A stretch of 9,510 nucleotides of DNA from NCBI GenBank assembly GCA_036403795.1, contig DASWQJ010000284.1, positions 1-9,510 on the forward strand, in the 5' to 3' direction. Shown here piece after piece: positions 1-7,036 of this stretch (positions within the stretch are counted from its first letter, which is position 1; each line of letters starts with the position of its first letter). The notes under the pieces are model-generated. The model made no database searches and was not told the DNA's origin. It saw nothing but the letters and a program-made list of their open reading frames with translations. This DNA is from Stenotrophomonas_A sp036403795. GTDB taxonomy: Bacteria > Pseudomonadota > Gammaproteobacteria > Xanthomonadales > Xanthomonadaceae. The translations under genes were made by a program, and so were the position numbers.

Positions 1-2
1 GG

Positions 3-79
3 TGGTGGGTCAGTGGGCCATGGATGGCCCACGTGCGGTGAGTGCGGCCATGGATGGCCGCTCGAACCGCGACCCACCA
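3..79. repeat. Nested inverted-repeat (REP/BIME-like) element
   Basis: The outer arms TGGTGGGTC (3-11) and GACCCACCA (71-79) are perfect complements. They enclose two hairpins: GTGGGCCA-TGGA-TGGCCCAC (13-32) and GCGGCCA-TGGA-TGGCCGC (44-61). A further stem, GCGGT (35-39) with ACCGC (66-70), encloses the second hairpin. The whole could fold into a branched, cloverleaf-like shape in single-stranded DNA or RNA. The two hairpins share the core GGCCATGGATGGCC but differ in their outer base pairs, which still pair, so the structure is kept where the sequence is not. It lies downstream of the leftward rod-like gene and may extend past the left window edge. I infer a dispersed extragenic palindrome; a transcript-end structure is the alternative. 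Confidence 0.65.
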
Positions 80-232
80 TCCCGGCAGGTCGGGGCCCGC
101 ACCGTAAGTACTTAAAACCAACCGCCCAAACCCACCGCGCCACAACAACAAAAAACCCAACTCGCAAGCCGCGATCCGTGGCGCCCCGGGAAAGGGAGCA
201 CACCCCATTTTGCGGACCGCGCGAATGGCGGC

Positions 233-529
233 TCAGGCGATCACATCGAGCAGGAAGCCCAGCGCCTGGTCGCCTGCACGTAGCACGCGCGCGTTTGCAT
301 CGAAGGCCAGCACCGCCGAGCGCGATTCGACCAGATCCTGCGCTGGCGCAGAGGGATCGACTGCACCCAAAACCAGCGAACCCGCCACACCGCCGCCCGC
401 TTCCGCCCGGCTCGCCACGCCCAACCGCACGGCACCGCCCACCGGCAGCCCGGCCACGTTGGAGGCGGCGGCATCCACGCGCATCGCGGCGACGCGCATG
501 CCGGAGGCGGCGATGGCCAGATTGTCCAT
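233..529 (-). CDS. Miniature flagellar basal-body rod-like protein (FlgC/FlgG family)
   Basis: This 98-residue protein shows both ends of the flagellar rod/hook family. The N-terminus has L-x-I-A-x-S-G-M-R-V-x(n)-A-A-S-N-V-A (residues 4-26), matching the family's SGM...N-A-N signature. The C-terminus has D-L-V-E-S-R-S-A-V-L-A-F-D-A-N (about 68-82) followed by a hydrophobic heptad tail, like the FlgC/FlgG terminal helix. In flagellar rod proteins these two ends form the coiled core of the axial structure. E. coli FlgC has 134 residues; here the middle is reduced to about 40 Gly/Val/Ala-rich residues. ATG at 529 is the first start after an in-frame stop at 542-544. No strong ribosome site precedes it. 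No other flagellar gene is in view; it diverges from ftsY. The fold is well supported, but a role in a working flagellum is not. Confidence 0.72.
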   Translation of the reverse strand: MDNLAIAASGMRVAAMRVDAAASNVAGLPVGGAVRLGVASRAEAGGGVAGSLVLGAVDPSAPAQDLVESRSAVLAFDANARVLRAGDQALGFLLDVIA

Positions 530-2184
530 TGGCGTGTCTGCTCATCACCGCGGCCGCGGTGTTCTTCGCCATCCTCATCGGCCGCTCGCGCGGCGACTTG
601 AGCGCTGGCGTGCGTGTTTTGGCTACACGCGGCCCTGCCAGGCCCCGGTGGTAGCATGGCGGTCTGCCTTGAAGCCCCCGCCAATGCTCAATATTTTCCG
701 CCGCAAGAAGCCCCAGGACGTCACGCAGGACGCCCCCAAGACCACGCACTACACCGCCGAGGAAATGGCCGCGGCCTTCCCGCAAGCGCCTTCCCGGGCC
801 AGTGAATCGGCCTCTCCGGACGAGCTGGCGCAGGCCCTGCCGCAAGCGCCCTCGGCCATCGATGCGCCCGTGGTCCACGCGCCCGCCACAGGGGTGGCTG
901 ACCCGATACCCGAGCCGCGCCCTGAACCCCTGCCGGAGGCCGCCGCGCCGGTCGTGGCGACGCCTGTCGTGTCCGCTCCTGCCGCCGCGCCGGTAGTAGT
1001 GATGCCCGCCGTCGCCTTTCCTGCCGTGCCGGAGGCCGTGCAGTCTCCTGCCGTCCCCGCTACGGCCTTGCCGGAGGTCGCGCAGTCGCCTGCCGCGCCG
1101 TCGCCTCTCGCCCCCGTGGCGGACAGTGCCGCCCCTGCACCTGCTGCTGTTCCAGCACCGGTCTCGGCCCCCTCGGCCGCCCCACCGTCGGCCACGCCGG
1201 CAATTGCCGACAGCCGCGAGCCGGTGGGATCGAGCGCCCCCGGATCCGCCGATGACATGGCCGAACTCGGTGCCCACGCAGCCGTGCCGGCACCCGCGGG
1301 CAAATCGGGCTGGCGCGACCGGCTGCGCAACAGTGGTTTTGCCCGCAGCTTTGGTGGCCTGTTCTCCCGCAACCCGCGCCTGGACGACGACCTGCTCGAC
1401 GAGATCGAGACGGCGCTGATCACCGCCGACGTGGGCGTGTCGGCCACCACCGCGCTGGTCGAAGGCCTGCGCAAGCGCATGAAGGCCCGCGAATTCACCG
1501 ATGCCAATGCCTTGCTGGTCGCGTTGCGTGCCGAACTGGTCGGCATGCTGCGCCCGGTGTCGCAACCGCTGCGCATCGATGCCAGCATCCAGCCGTTCGT
1601 CATCTTGACCGTGGGCGTCAATGGCGTCGGCAAGACCACCACCATCGGCAAACTGGCGAAACGTTTCAAAGACCAGGGCCACAGCCTGATGCTCGCGGCC
1701 GGCGACACGTTCCGCGCCGCGGCGGTCGCGCAGCTGCAGGCGTGGGGCCAGCGCCACGAGGTCACCGTCATCGCACAGGGCCAGAACGCCGACGCGGCAT
1801 CGGTCGCGTTCGACGCGCTGCAAGCCGCCAAGGCGCGCGGCACCCAGGTGCTGATCGCCGATACCGCCGGCCGACTGCACACCCAGACCGGCTTGATGAA
1901 TGAACTGGGCAAGATTCGCCGCGTGCTCGGCAAGCTCGACGACACGGCACCGCACGAAGTGCTGATGGTGATCGATGGCACGACGGGCCAGAACGCGCTG
2001 TCGCAGCTGCGGCAGTTCCATGCCGCGGTTGGCGTCACCGGCCTGGTGGTGACCAAGCTGGACGGCACCGCCAAGGGCGGCGTGGTGTTCGCGCTGGCGC
2101 GGGAGTTCGGTATTCCGATTCGTTTCGCAGGCATCGGCGAACGACCGGAAGACCTGCGCGTGTTCGACCCGGAAGCGTTCGTCG

Positions 2185-3303
<1,119 letters not shown>

Positions 3304-3311
3304 TGACTGCC

Positions 3312-3587
3312 ATGGCCCGAACCGTTTTCTGCCAATACCAGCAAGTCGAGACCGAAGGCCTCGACTTCGTGCCCTATCCCGGCGAACTGGGCCAGCGCAT
3401 CTTTGCCCACATCGGCAAGACCGCGTGGGCCGCATGGCTGGCGCACCAGACGATGCTGATCAACGAGAACCGGCTGTCGCCGCGCGATCCGGCGCATCGT
3501 GCCTTCCTGGAAAACGAGCTGCAGAAGTTCCTGTTCTCGCGCGATGCGGAAAAGCCTGCTGGCTACGTGGCGCCCGAAGAAAACTGA
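3312..3587 (+). CDS. yggX: Probable Fe(2+)-trafficking protein YggX
   Basis: YggX-family proteins are small cytosolic proteins that limit iron-driven oxidative damage and help protect iron-sulfur proteins; in E. coli yggX is SoxRS-regulated and directly follows mutY. From ATG 3312 the protein starts MARTVFCQY, aligning with the E. coli start MSRTIFC and giving 91 residues, the same as E. coli. Other family marks are Cys7, YPGELGQRI (about 23-31), W-x-x-W-L-x-H-Q-T-M-L-I-N-E-N in the middle, and an F-L-F segment near residue 75. An in-frame ATG at 3303 shares a base with the mutY stop in a TGATG overlap and would add three residues. That arrangement suggests coupling, so the start is open between the two. 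The convergent lipoprotein gene ends 111 bases downstream. Confidence 0.94.
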   Translation: MARTVFCQYQQVETEGLDFVPYPGELGQRIFAHIGKTAWAAWLAHQTMLINENRLSPRDPAHRAFLENELQKFLFSRDAEKPAGYVAPEEN

Positions 3588-3595
3588 GCGTTCGC

Positions 3596-3653
3596 ACCTC
3601 GGTCGCAGGGCCGAGGTCGGTCGTATCTCGCTGGCCGCCAGCGCTCCGGCCAG
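3596..3653. other. Paired stem-loops in convergent intergenic gap
   Basis: The 111-base gap between the convergent ends of yggX and the lipoprotein gene holds two inverted repeats. ACCTCGG (3596-3602) pairs with CCGAGGT (3611-3617) around an 8-base loop. CTGGCC (3631-3636) pairs with GGCCAG (3648-3653), with an alternative smaller stem GCTGG/CCAGC (3630-3642). Neither is followed by a T-run on either strand, so these are not canonical intrinsic terminators. They may still mark or protect transcript ends from both sides. Confidence 0.4.
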
Positions 3654-3698
3654 CAGGAGATCGCGCCGCACGCCGGCGTTGCCGCGAACTCTGCGCGA

Positions 3699-4160
3699 TC
3701 AGCGGCCTTCGTTGCCCTGCTGCTGCGCGCGCGCTTCGACCTTGGCCTCGCGCAATTGCTGCTCGGACACTTTGAGCGACTTCACGTCCAAGGGCCGGAT
3801 GGTATTGATCCGACACGGCATCCGGATGCTGCGCGGCCCGCCGACCACGATGACGTCGTCGAAGCGCGCCGATACGCGGCCCATCATGTTGGTGATCGAG
3901 ATCGCCGGTGCGTAGTCCAGGTCGTTGCAGGGACCGGTCAGCTCCAACAGGTAGGCGGTTCCGGGCTTGGTCCACACCGCCAGCGCGGTGTCACCCAGGT
4001 TGGTCCAGCCGTTGAGGCTGCCGAAGTACTGGAAGTCCTTCACCGGCGCGCCGGCATGTCCCCGGTAAAGCGACAGTCGTTCGTCGTCGCTCAGGTTGGT
4101 CGTCGAGCAGCCAGCCAGCAGCACGGCCGCCAATGCAACTGCTGTGGTCAATCGCTTCAT
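3699..4160 (-). CDS. DUF6491-like lipoprotein
   Basis: This is a 153-residue predicted lipoprotein. Residues 1-17 form a signal peptide (basic K2-R3, a hydrophobic Ala/Leu/Val stretch) ending in the lipobox L15-A16-G17-C18, so signal peptidase II should lipidate Cys18. There is no Asp at +2 (Ser19), which favours the outer membrane under the usual sorting rule. The mature part contains W52-x-x-L-G-D, an A-Y-L-L-E-L strand, G77-P-C78, a G-R-V-S segment and P-C116-R-I-N-x-I-R-P-x-D. Cys78 and Cys116 could form a disulfide. This pattern resembles the uncharacterised DUF6491 family common in Xanthomonadaceae; the assignment is from memory of the family. The tail is charged and Gln-rich. GAGGG lies upstream of the ATG. 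It follows the hydrolase gene on the same strand by 102 bases. Function is unknown. Confidence 0.82.
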   Translation of the reverse strand: MKRLTTAVALAAVLLAGCSTTNLSDDERLSLYRGHAGAPVKDFQYFGSLNGWTNLGDTALAVWTKPGTAYLLELTGPCNDLDYAPAISITNMMGRVSARFDDVIVVGGPRSIRMPCRINTIRPLDVKSLKVSEQQLREAKVEARAQQQGNEGR

Positions 4161-4262
4161 TGCCCTGCCCTCGCGCGAGTCTGGCGGCCATCATGCCGCG
4201 CCTCGGGCCAGCCTGCGTCAGGGCTCGGCACGCCGTTCAGCAGCCGCCCTGACTGGTAGCGC

Positions 4263-5393
4263 TCACCGCGTTGCGGCGGCGCCATCGGGCGGCGGCTCGG
4301 CCAGCGGGCGTACGTATTGCAACAGACTGACCAGCAACTTGCCCGGCTCCTCCCAGGGGATCATGTGCGAGGCATGCTCGAACCACACGCCTTGCTTCAT
4401 CGGCGCCTGTACCTGCGCCAGCCAACGCGCGGTCGGCGCAGAAGGGGTGGTGTAGTCGTGGCGTCCCATGAACATCACCACCGGAATCGGGAAACGCTGA
4501 ATGCCTTTCATGTCGACCCGCAGGAATTCATCCAGCACGCGGCCTAAGGTGAACACATTGGCCGCATCGATGGCGCATCGATCGGCGTCGCTGTATTGCG
4601 GCGACAGCTTGGGCGCCTCGAAGAAGTACGACGAGTCTTCGCGATAGGCCGTCATGCCGCCATAGAACTGTGCCCACTTTCGCGCAGCGATGATGCGCTC
4701 GCGGGTGATCGGCTGGTTGCCCGGATATGGCGCGATCGCCGCCAGTTCTTTTTCCGCCTCGGTGTTGTGGTGGACCTTGGCCTGTTCAACGGCAAAGTCG
4801 TAACTGATCTGCTCGTTCTCGCGCACGTTGATGACCTGGCCCACGCCCACGTAGGCATAAAACAGGTCGGGTCGTTTCAATGCTGCGCGCATGGACACGA
4901 TGGTGCCCCAGCTGTGGCCCATCAAGATCACTTTGCGCTTGTGGTAACGCTCGCGGACCGCCTCGGCGATGGCGATGGCGTCGTCTGCGTATCGGTCGAT
5001 GCTCAGCGTGTCGGCGACGTCGGCTTGCGGGTTGAGATTGAAGGTCTTGCCGGAGGCCCGCTGATCGTAAGTGACCATCGTGAAGTACTCCTCCAGCGGT
5101 CGCTGGAACTGCCACAGCGTGGGCGTCAGCGGAGAAGCCGGCCCGCCATGCACGAACAGGATCACCGGGTTCTCGCGGTCCTGCCCGCGCGCGGTGACCC
5201 ATTGCTGGATGCCCCCGGCCGGTTGTGCCCACGACTCCTGCACGCCGTTCGGCGTCACGATCCGCTCCAGGTCGGCAACGATGGTGCGCGCCTGGCCAAA
5301 GGCCGCCGTGGTATCGGCGCAGGACTCGGCTGCGTGCAGCGAGCTGGCGCACAACACCAGCCATAGCCCGACGATCATTGCCTGCTTGCCCAT
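4263..5393 (-). CDS. Secreted alpha/beta hydrolase, S33 / prolyl aminopeptidase-like
   Basis: This is an alpha/beta-hydrolase of the proline iminopeptidase type, predicted to act outside the cytoplasm. Residues 1-21 form a signal peptide ending in L-H-A before AESC. The oxyanion-hole motif HGGPA is at 82-86. The family motif D-Q-R-x-x-G sits at 110-115. The nucleophile elbow G-H-S-W-G places Ser161, and the rest of the triad is Asp313 (in MGRHDYTTP) and His343 (in ASHMIPWEEP). A helical cap insertion fills roughly 175-295. The usual DQRGxG reads DQRASG here, a small departure. ATG at 5393 is chosen for its signal peptide and for GGGGAAGAG just upstream; the frame runs open to 5537, but that part looks non-coding. 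Substrate is unknown: removal of N-terminal proline is typical, but ester or amide hydrolysis is equally possible. Confidence 0.88.
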   Translation of the reverse strand: MGKQAMIVGLWLVLCASSLHAAESCADTTAAFGQARTIVADLERIVTPNGVQESWAQPAGGIQQWVTARGQDRENPVILFVHGGPASPLTPTLWQFQRPLEEYFTMVTYDQRASGKTFNLNPQADVADTLSIDRYADDAIAIAEAVRERYHKRKVILMGHSWGTIVSMRAALKRPDLFYAYVGVGQVINVRENEQISYDFAVEQAKVHHNTEAEKELAAIAPYPGNQPITRERIIAARKWAQFYGGMTAYREDSSYFFEAPKLSPQYSDADRCAIDAANVFTLGRVLDEFLRVDMKGIQRFPIPVVMFMGRHDYTTPSAPTARWLAQVQAPMKQGVWFEHASHMIPWEEPGKLLVSLLQYVRPLAEPPPDGAAATR

Positions 5394-5414
5394 CGCTCTT
5401 CCCCTTCGCTGGTG

Positions 5415-5444
5415 GCTTGGAGGCAAGCTACCGGCAAGCACCGG
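5415..5444. repeat. Short inverted and direct repeats upstream of the hydrolase
   Basis: GCTTG-GAGG-CAAGC (5415-5428) is a perfect 5-bp inverted repeat. It overlaps a near-direct repeat, GCAAGCTACCGG (5423-5434) and GCAAGCACCGG (5434-5444). Both lie 22-51 bases before the hydrolase ATG at 5393, where leader or operator sequence would be expected. No function can be assigned. Confidence 0.35.
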
Positions 5445-5467
5445 CGGCCGAATGTGCCGCAGGTCGT

Positions 5468-5501
5468 GTCCGCCCAGCGGACAGGCGGACGGTGGGCGGA
5501 C
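5468..5501. repeat. GCGGAC repeat cluster / 9-bp inverted repeat
   Basis: GTCCGCCCA (5468-5476) and TGGGCGGAC (5493-5501) are perfect 9-bp complements around a 16-base loop. The hexamer GCGGAC occurs three times in direct orientation (5477-5482, 5485-5490, 5496-5501) and once inverted as GTCCGC (5468-5473). The centres of the last two direct copies are 11 bases apart, about one helical turn. The cluster sits 75-108 bases upstream of the leftward hydrolase start. It could be an operator for a regulator that binds side-by-side hexamers, or a structural hairpin. Confidence 0.45.
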
Positions 5502-5555
5502 GGCATGCAACGCCCTTACTGCTGAAGCCGGGAGCACACACGCTGCCCAAAACAG

Positions 5556-5584
5556 AAAAGCCCGCGACAGGCGCGGGCTTTTTT
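5556..5584 (-). terminator. Intrinsic terminator of the tRNA-Phe gene
   Basis: The arms AAAAGCCCGCG (5556-5566) and CGCGGGCTTTT (5572-5582) form an 11-bp stem with a 5-base loop. Read leftward, the stem begins 20 bases after the end of tRNA-Phe and closes with GCGGGCTTTT, then a further T-rich CTGTTTT. On the plus strand a six-T run (5579-5584) also follows, so it could work in both directions. Confidence 0.85.
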
Positions 5585-5601
5585 GAAATCTTTGGAATCC
5601 A

Positions 5602-5677
5602 TGGTGGCCGGGGACGGAATCGAACCGCCGACACGGGGATTTTCAATCCCCTGCTCTACCAACTGAGCTACCCGGCC
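5602..5677 (-). tRNA. tRNA-Phe (anticodon GAA)
   Basis: The leftward strand gives a complete 76-base tRNA. The acceptor stem is GGCCGGG paired with CCCGGCC, followed by an encoded CCA. The D arm has GCTCAGTTGGTAGAGC. The anticodon stem GGGGA/TCCCC holds the loop TTGAAAA, so the anticodon is GAA (phenylalanine). The T arm has GGTTCGATTCC. It appears to be a single-gene unit with its own promoter and terminator. No integrated element abuts its 3' end; the sequence there is the terminator, then the hydrolase upstream region. Confidence 0.97.
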
Positions 5678-5682
5678 ACTTT

Positions 5683-5707
5683 CTCGCAAGCATGGCTGCG
5701 TTGCGAG
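5683..5707 (-). other. Leader hairpin before tRNA-Phe
   Basis: CTCGCAA (5683-5689) and TTGCGAG (5701-5707) are perfect 7-bp complements around an 11-base loop that can itself pair briefly (GC...GC). The predicted transcription start, near 5708, would put this hairpin at the very 5' end of the precursor, 5 bases before the mature tRNA. It may guide 5' processing or only shield the leader. Confidence 0.5.
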
Positions 5708-5714
5708 GACGCGC

Positions 5715-5743
5715 ATCATAACGATCACGTCGCCTTTGGGCAA
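5715..5743 (-). promoter_or_regulatory. Sigma-70 promoter of tRNA-Phe
   Basis: Read leftward, the -35 box TTGCCC (5738-5743) and -10 box TATGAT (5715-5720, five of six consensus bases) are separated by exactly 17 bases. The stretch after the -10 is GCGCGTC, a GC-rich discriminator of the kind found in stable-RNA promoters under stringent (ppGpp) control. The predicted start near 5708 leaves a leader of about 30 bases before the tRNA. Confidence 0.75.
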
Positions 5744-5782
5744 GCCTTCGCGGTGTGGGACGGCCGGTGGCGGGCCCAGCTT

Positions 5783-5821
5783 GCAACGTCCGTTGCGACG
5801 GCTTCACAGAATCTGACTGTG
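5783..5821. promoter_or_regulatory. Inverted repeats upstream of the lipocalin gene
   Basis: Two small palindromes lie 46-84 bases before the lipocalin ATG: GCAACG-TC-CGTTGC (5783-5796) and CACAG-N7-CTGTG (5805-5821). The second overlaps TTCACA (5803-5808), five of six for a -35 box, but no good -10 box lies 16-18 bases further on. They are plausible regulator sites for the rightward lipocalin gene, but no regulator can be named. Confidence 0.3.
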
Positions 5822-5866
5822 CGCCTGCCTAGCCTCGCCCGTTCGTGCCCTTCGCCTGGATGCCCC

Positions 5867-6442
5867 ATGTGCTTTGCCCGCATCGTCCTGCCGGTCATGC
5901 TTGCCGCCGGGCTTTGGTTTGCCCCGAGCGCCCACGCCGGGGAGCCCAAGCCGCCGGACCGCAAGCTGATCCAGGTCACCTCGGTGCCGCATCTGGACCT
6001 GTCGCGCTACGCCGGCACCTGGCACGAGATCGCCCACCTGCCCGTCTCGTTCCAGAAGAAATGCACCGGGGAGATCACGGCCACCTACACCTTGCGCGAC
6101 GACAGCCTGGTGGGTGTCCGCAATCGTTGCCGGGTACGGGATGGCTCCTTCGCCCAGGCCGACGGCGTGGCGCGAACGGTGGAAGGACATCCCGGGCGGC
6201 TGGAGGTGCGCTTCGCCCCGGACTGGCTGTCCTGGGTGCCCCTGGTCTGGGCCGATTACTGGGTGATCGCGCTCGACCCGGATTACCAATGGGCGGTGGT
6301 GGGCGAGCCGGACCGCAAGTATCTATGGATCCTGTCGCGCTCAGCCGCCATGCCTCGTGCACAGTTCCGAGAGGTCAAGGCACGGGCCGAAGCGATGGGC
6401 TACGACCTGGATCCGCTGGTCGTGGCGGGGTCGCTCGACTGA
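5867..6442 (+). CDS. Secreted lipocalin family protein (Blc-like)
   Basis: This is a 191-residue beta-barrel lipocalin, a family that binds lipids or other small hydrophobic ligands in the envelope. Residues 1-24 form a signal peptide ending S-A-H-A before GEPKPP. The first lipocalin motif is G50-T-W52-H-E-I-A, the second region is W128-A-D-Y-W-V-I-A-L-D with G-E-P-D-R-K-Y following, and the third is L-W-I-L-S-R158. These match bacterial Blc, including T-A-T-Y-T-L-R-D-D after the first strand. Unlike E. coli Blc there is no lipobox Cys at the end of the signal peptide, so I infer a soluble periplasmic form; Cys66 and Cys88 could make a disulfide. ATG 5867 is preferred for its signal peptide; only a weak GGA precedes it and the frame is open far upstream. 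The LEA14-like gene starts 68 bases after its stop. Confidence 0.9.
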   Translation: MCFARIVLPVMLAAGLWFAPSAHAGEPKPPDRKLIQVTSVPHLDLSRYAGTWHEIAHLPVSFQKKCTGEITATYTLRDDSLVGVRNRCRVRDGSFAQADGVARTVEGHPGRLEVRFAPDWLSWVPLVWADYWVIALDPDYQWAVVGEPDRKYLWILSRSAAMPRAQFREVKARAEAMGYDLDPLVVAGSLD

Positions 6443-6471
6443 CGATCCCTGGCCGGGCGGGCCATACGGCG

Positions 6472-6477
6472 TAGTAT
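6472..6477 (+). promoter_or_regulatory. Possible -10 box for the LEA14-like gene
   Basis: TAGTAT lies 33 bases before the ATG at 6511 and would give a leader of about 27 bases carrying the GAGGTGG ribosome site (6500-6506). The matching -35 position (6449-6454, CTGGCC) is poor and falls in a small TGGCC/GGCCA stem (6450-6464). Support is weak. Confidence 0.25.
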
Positions 6478-6510
6478 CCTTTAGCCTCTCTTCTGGATCG
6501 AGGTGGGGCC

Positions 6511-6984
6511 ATGCATCGTCGTATCCGTCTGGGCGTGCTGCTGGCCGGCATCGCGTTGCTGGGCGCTTGCAACAGCTCGCCGCGCCGCGTCTCCGATCCG
6601 GCCGTGAGCATCCAGCAGCTGACCGTGCGCGCCGATGGCAGCTGGTCGCTCGATTTGCGGCTGCAGAACTACAGCAGCATCCCGATGCGGTTCGATCAGG
6701 TGGCACTAGATGTCACCGTCGCCGAGCAGGCTGCCGGCCACCTGCAGCAAGCCGTCAACTTCTCGATCGGGCCGGAAACCGCCGATGTGGTCAACGTCGT
6801 GATGCAGCCATCGTCACCGGCGCGCATCGTGGTCGCCGATGCATTGGCCGGCGGACGCAGCCTGGCCTATCAACTCAAAGGCACGGTCACCGCGACACCG
6901 GAAGAAAAGAAACAGCGGCAATTCGAGGTGGAGGGTGGCAGCACCCTGAATCCTGCGCCGGGACTGAGCGGCGTGTTGCGCTGA
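6511..6984 (+). CDS. LEA14-like (LEA type 2) lipoprotein
   Basis: This is a 157-residue predicted lipoprotein. Residues 1-19 are a signal peptide (basic H2-R3-R4, then a hydrophobic core) ending in the lipobox L17-G18-A19-C20, with Asn21 at +2. The mature domain (about 30-140) carries alternating beta-strand sequence with L-R-L-Q-N-Y-S-S-I-P-M-R-F, the feature by which LEA type 2 / water-stress-response (WHy) proteins are recognised: an N-x-S/N-x-x-P-x-x segment in a fibronectin-like fold. Function in bacteria is unsettled; an envelope stress or structural role is inferred. A clear GAGGTGG ribosome site lies 4 bases before the ATG. The acyl-CoA dehydrogenase gene begins 52 bases after its stop, with no terminator or obvious promoter between, so the two may share a transcript. 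Confidence 0.8.
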   Translation: MHRRIRLGVLLAGIALLGACNSSPRRVSDPAVSIQQLTVRADGSWSLDLRLQNYSSIPMRFDQVALDVTVAEQAAGHLQQAVNFSIGPETADVVNVVMQPSSPARIVVADALAGGRSLAYQLKGTVTATPEEKKQRQFEVEGGSTLNPAPGLSGVLR

Positions 6985-7036
6985 TCGCCCCTTCCCACCG
7001 CACGCCGCACCGCCTACGCCCAAGCAGCAGGAACCC

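Noticed and set aside
150..174. Possible intrinsic terminator for the leftward rod-like gene (4-bp stem TCGC/GCGA, then a six-T run on the minus strand)
   Set aside because: The stem is too short and the T-run starts 6 bases after it, so it falls below a reasonable terminator standard.
13..654. Rightward open frame over the left palindrome and the rod-like gene, with a hydrophobic tail (LLITAAAVFFAILIG)
   Set aside because: Most of it is Arg/Pro-rich low-complexity mirror sequence, and it opposes a gene with family signatures. The hydrophobic stretch alone is not enough.
619..657. Promoter for ftsY (TTGGCT at 619 and TAGCAT at 652)
   Set aside because: The spacing is 27 bases and no acceptable -35 lies at 17 bases from TAGCAT.
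749..2134. Long open frame (461 codons) on the minus strand opposite ftsY
   Set aside because: It is antisense to a confirmed gene, Ser/Ala/Gly/Thr-rich in a way that mirrors GC-rich codons, and has no recognisable domain.
4596..5366. Open frame of 256 codons on the plus strand opposite the hydrolase
   Set aside because: The hydrolase has a full catalytic triad on the other strand; this translation is His/Arg/Val-rich mirror sequence.
5602..5677. tRNA-Phe as an attachment site for an integrated element
   Set aside because: There is no repeated tRNA 3' segment, integrase or composition shift on either side within the window.
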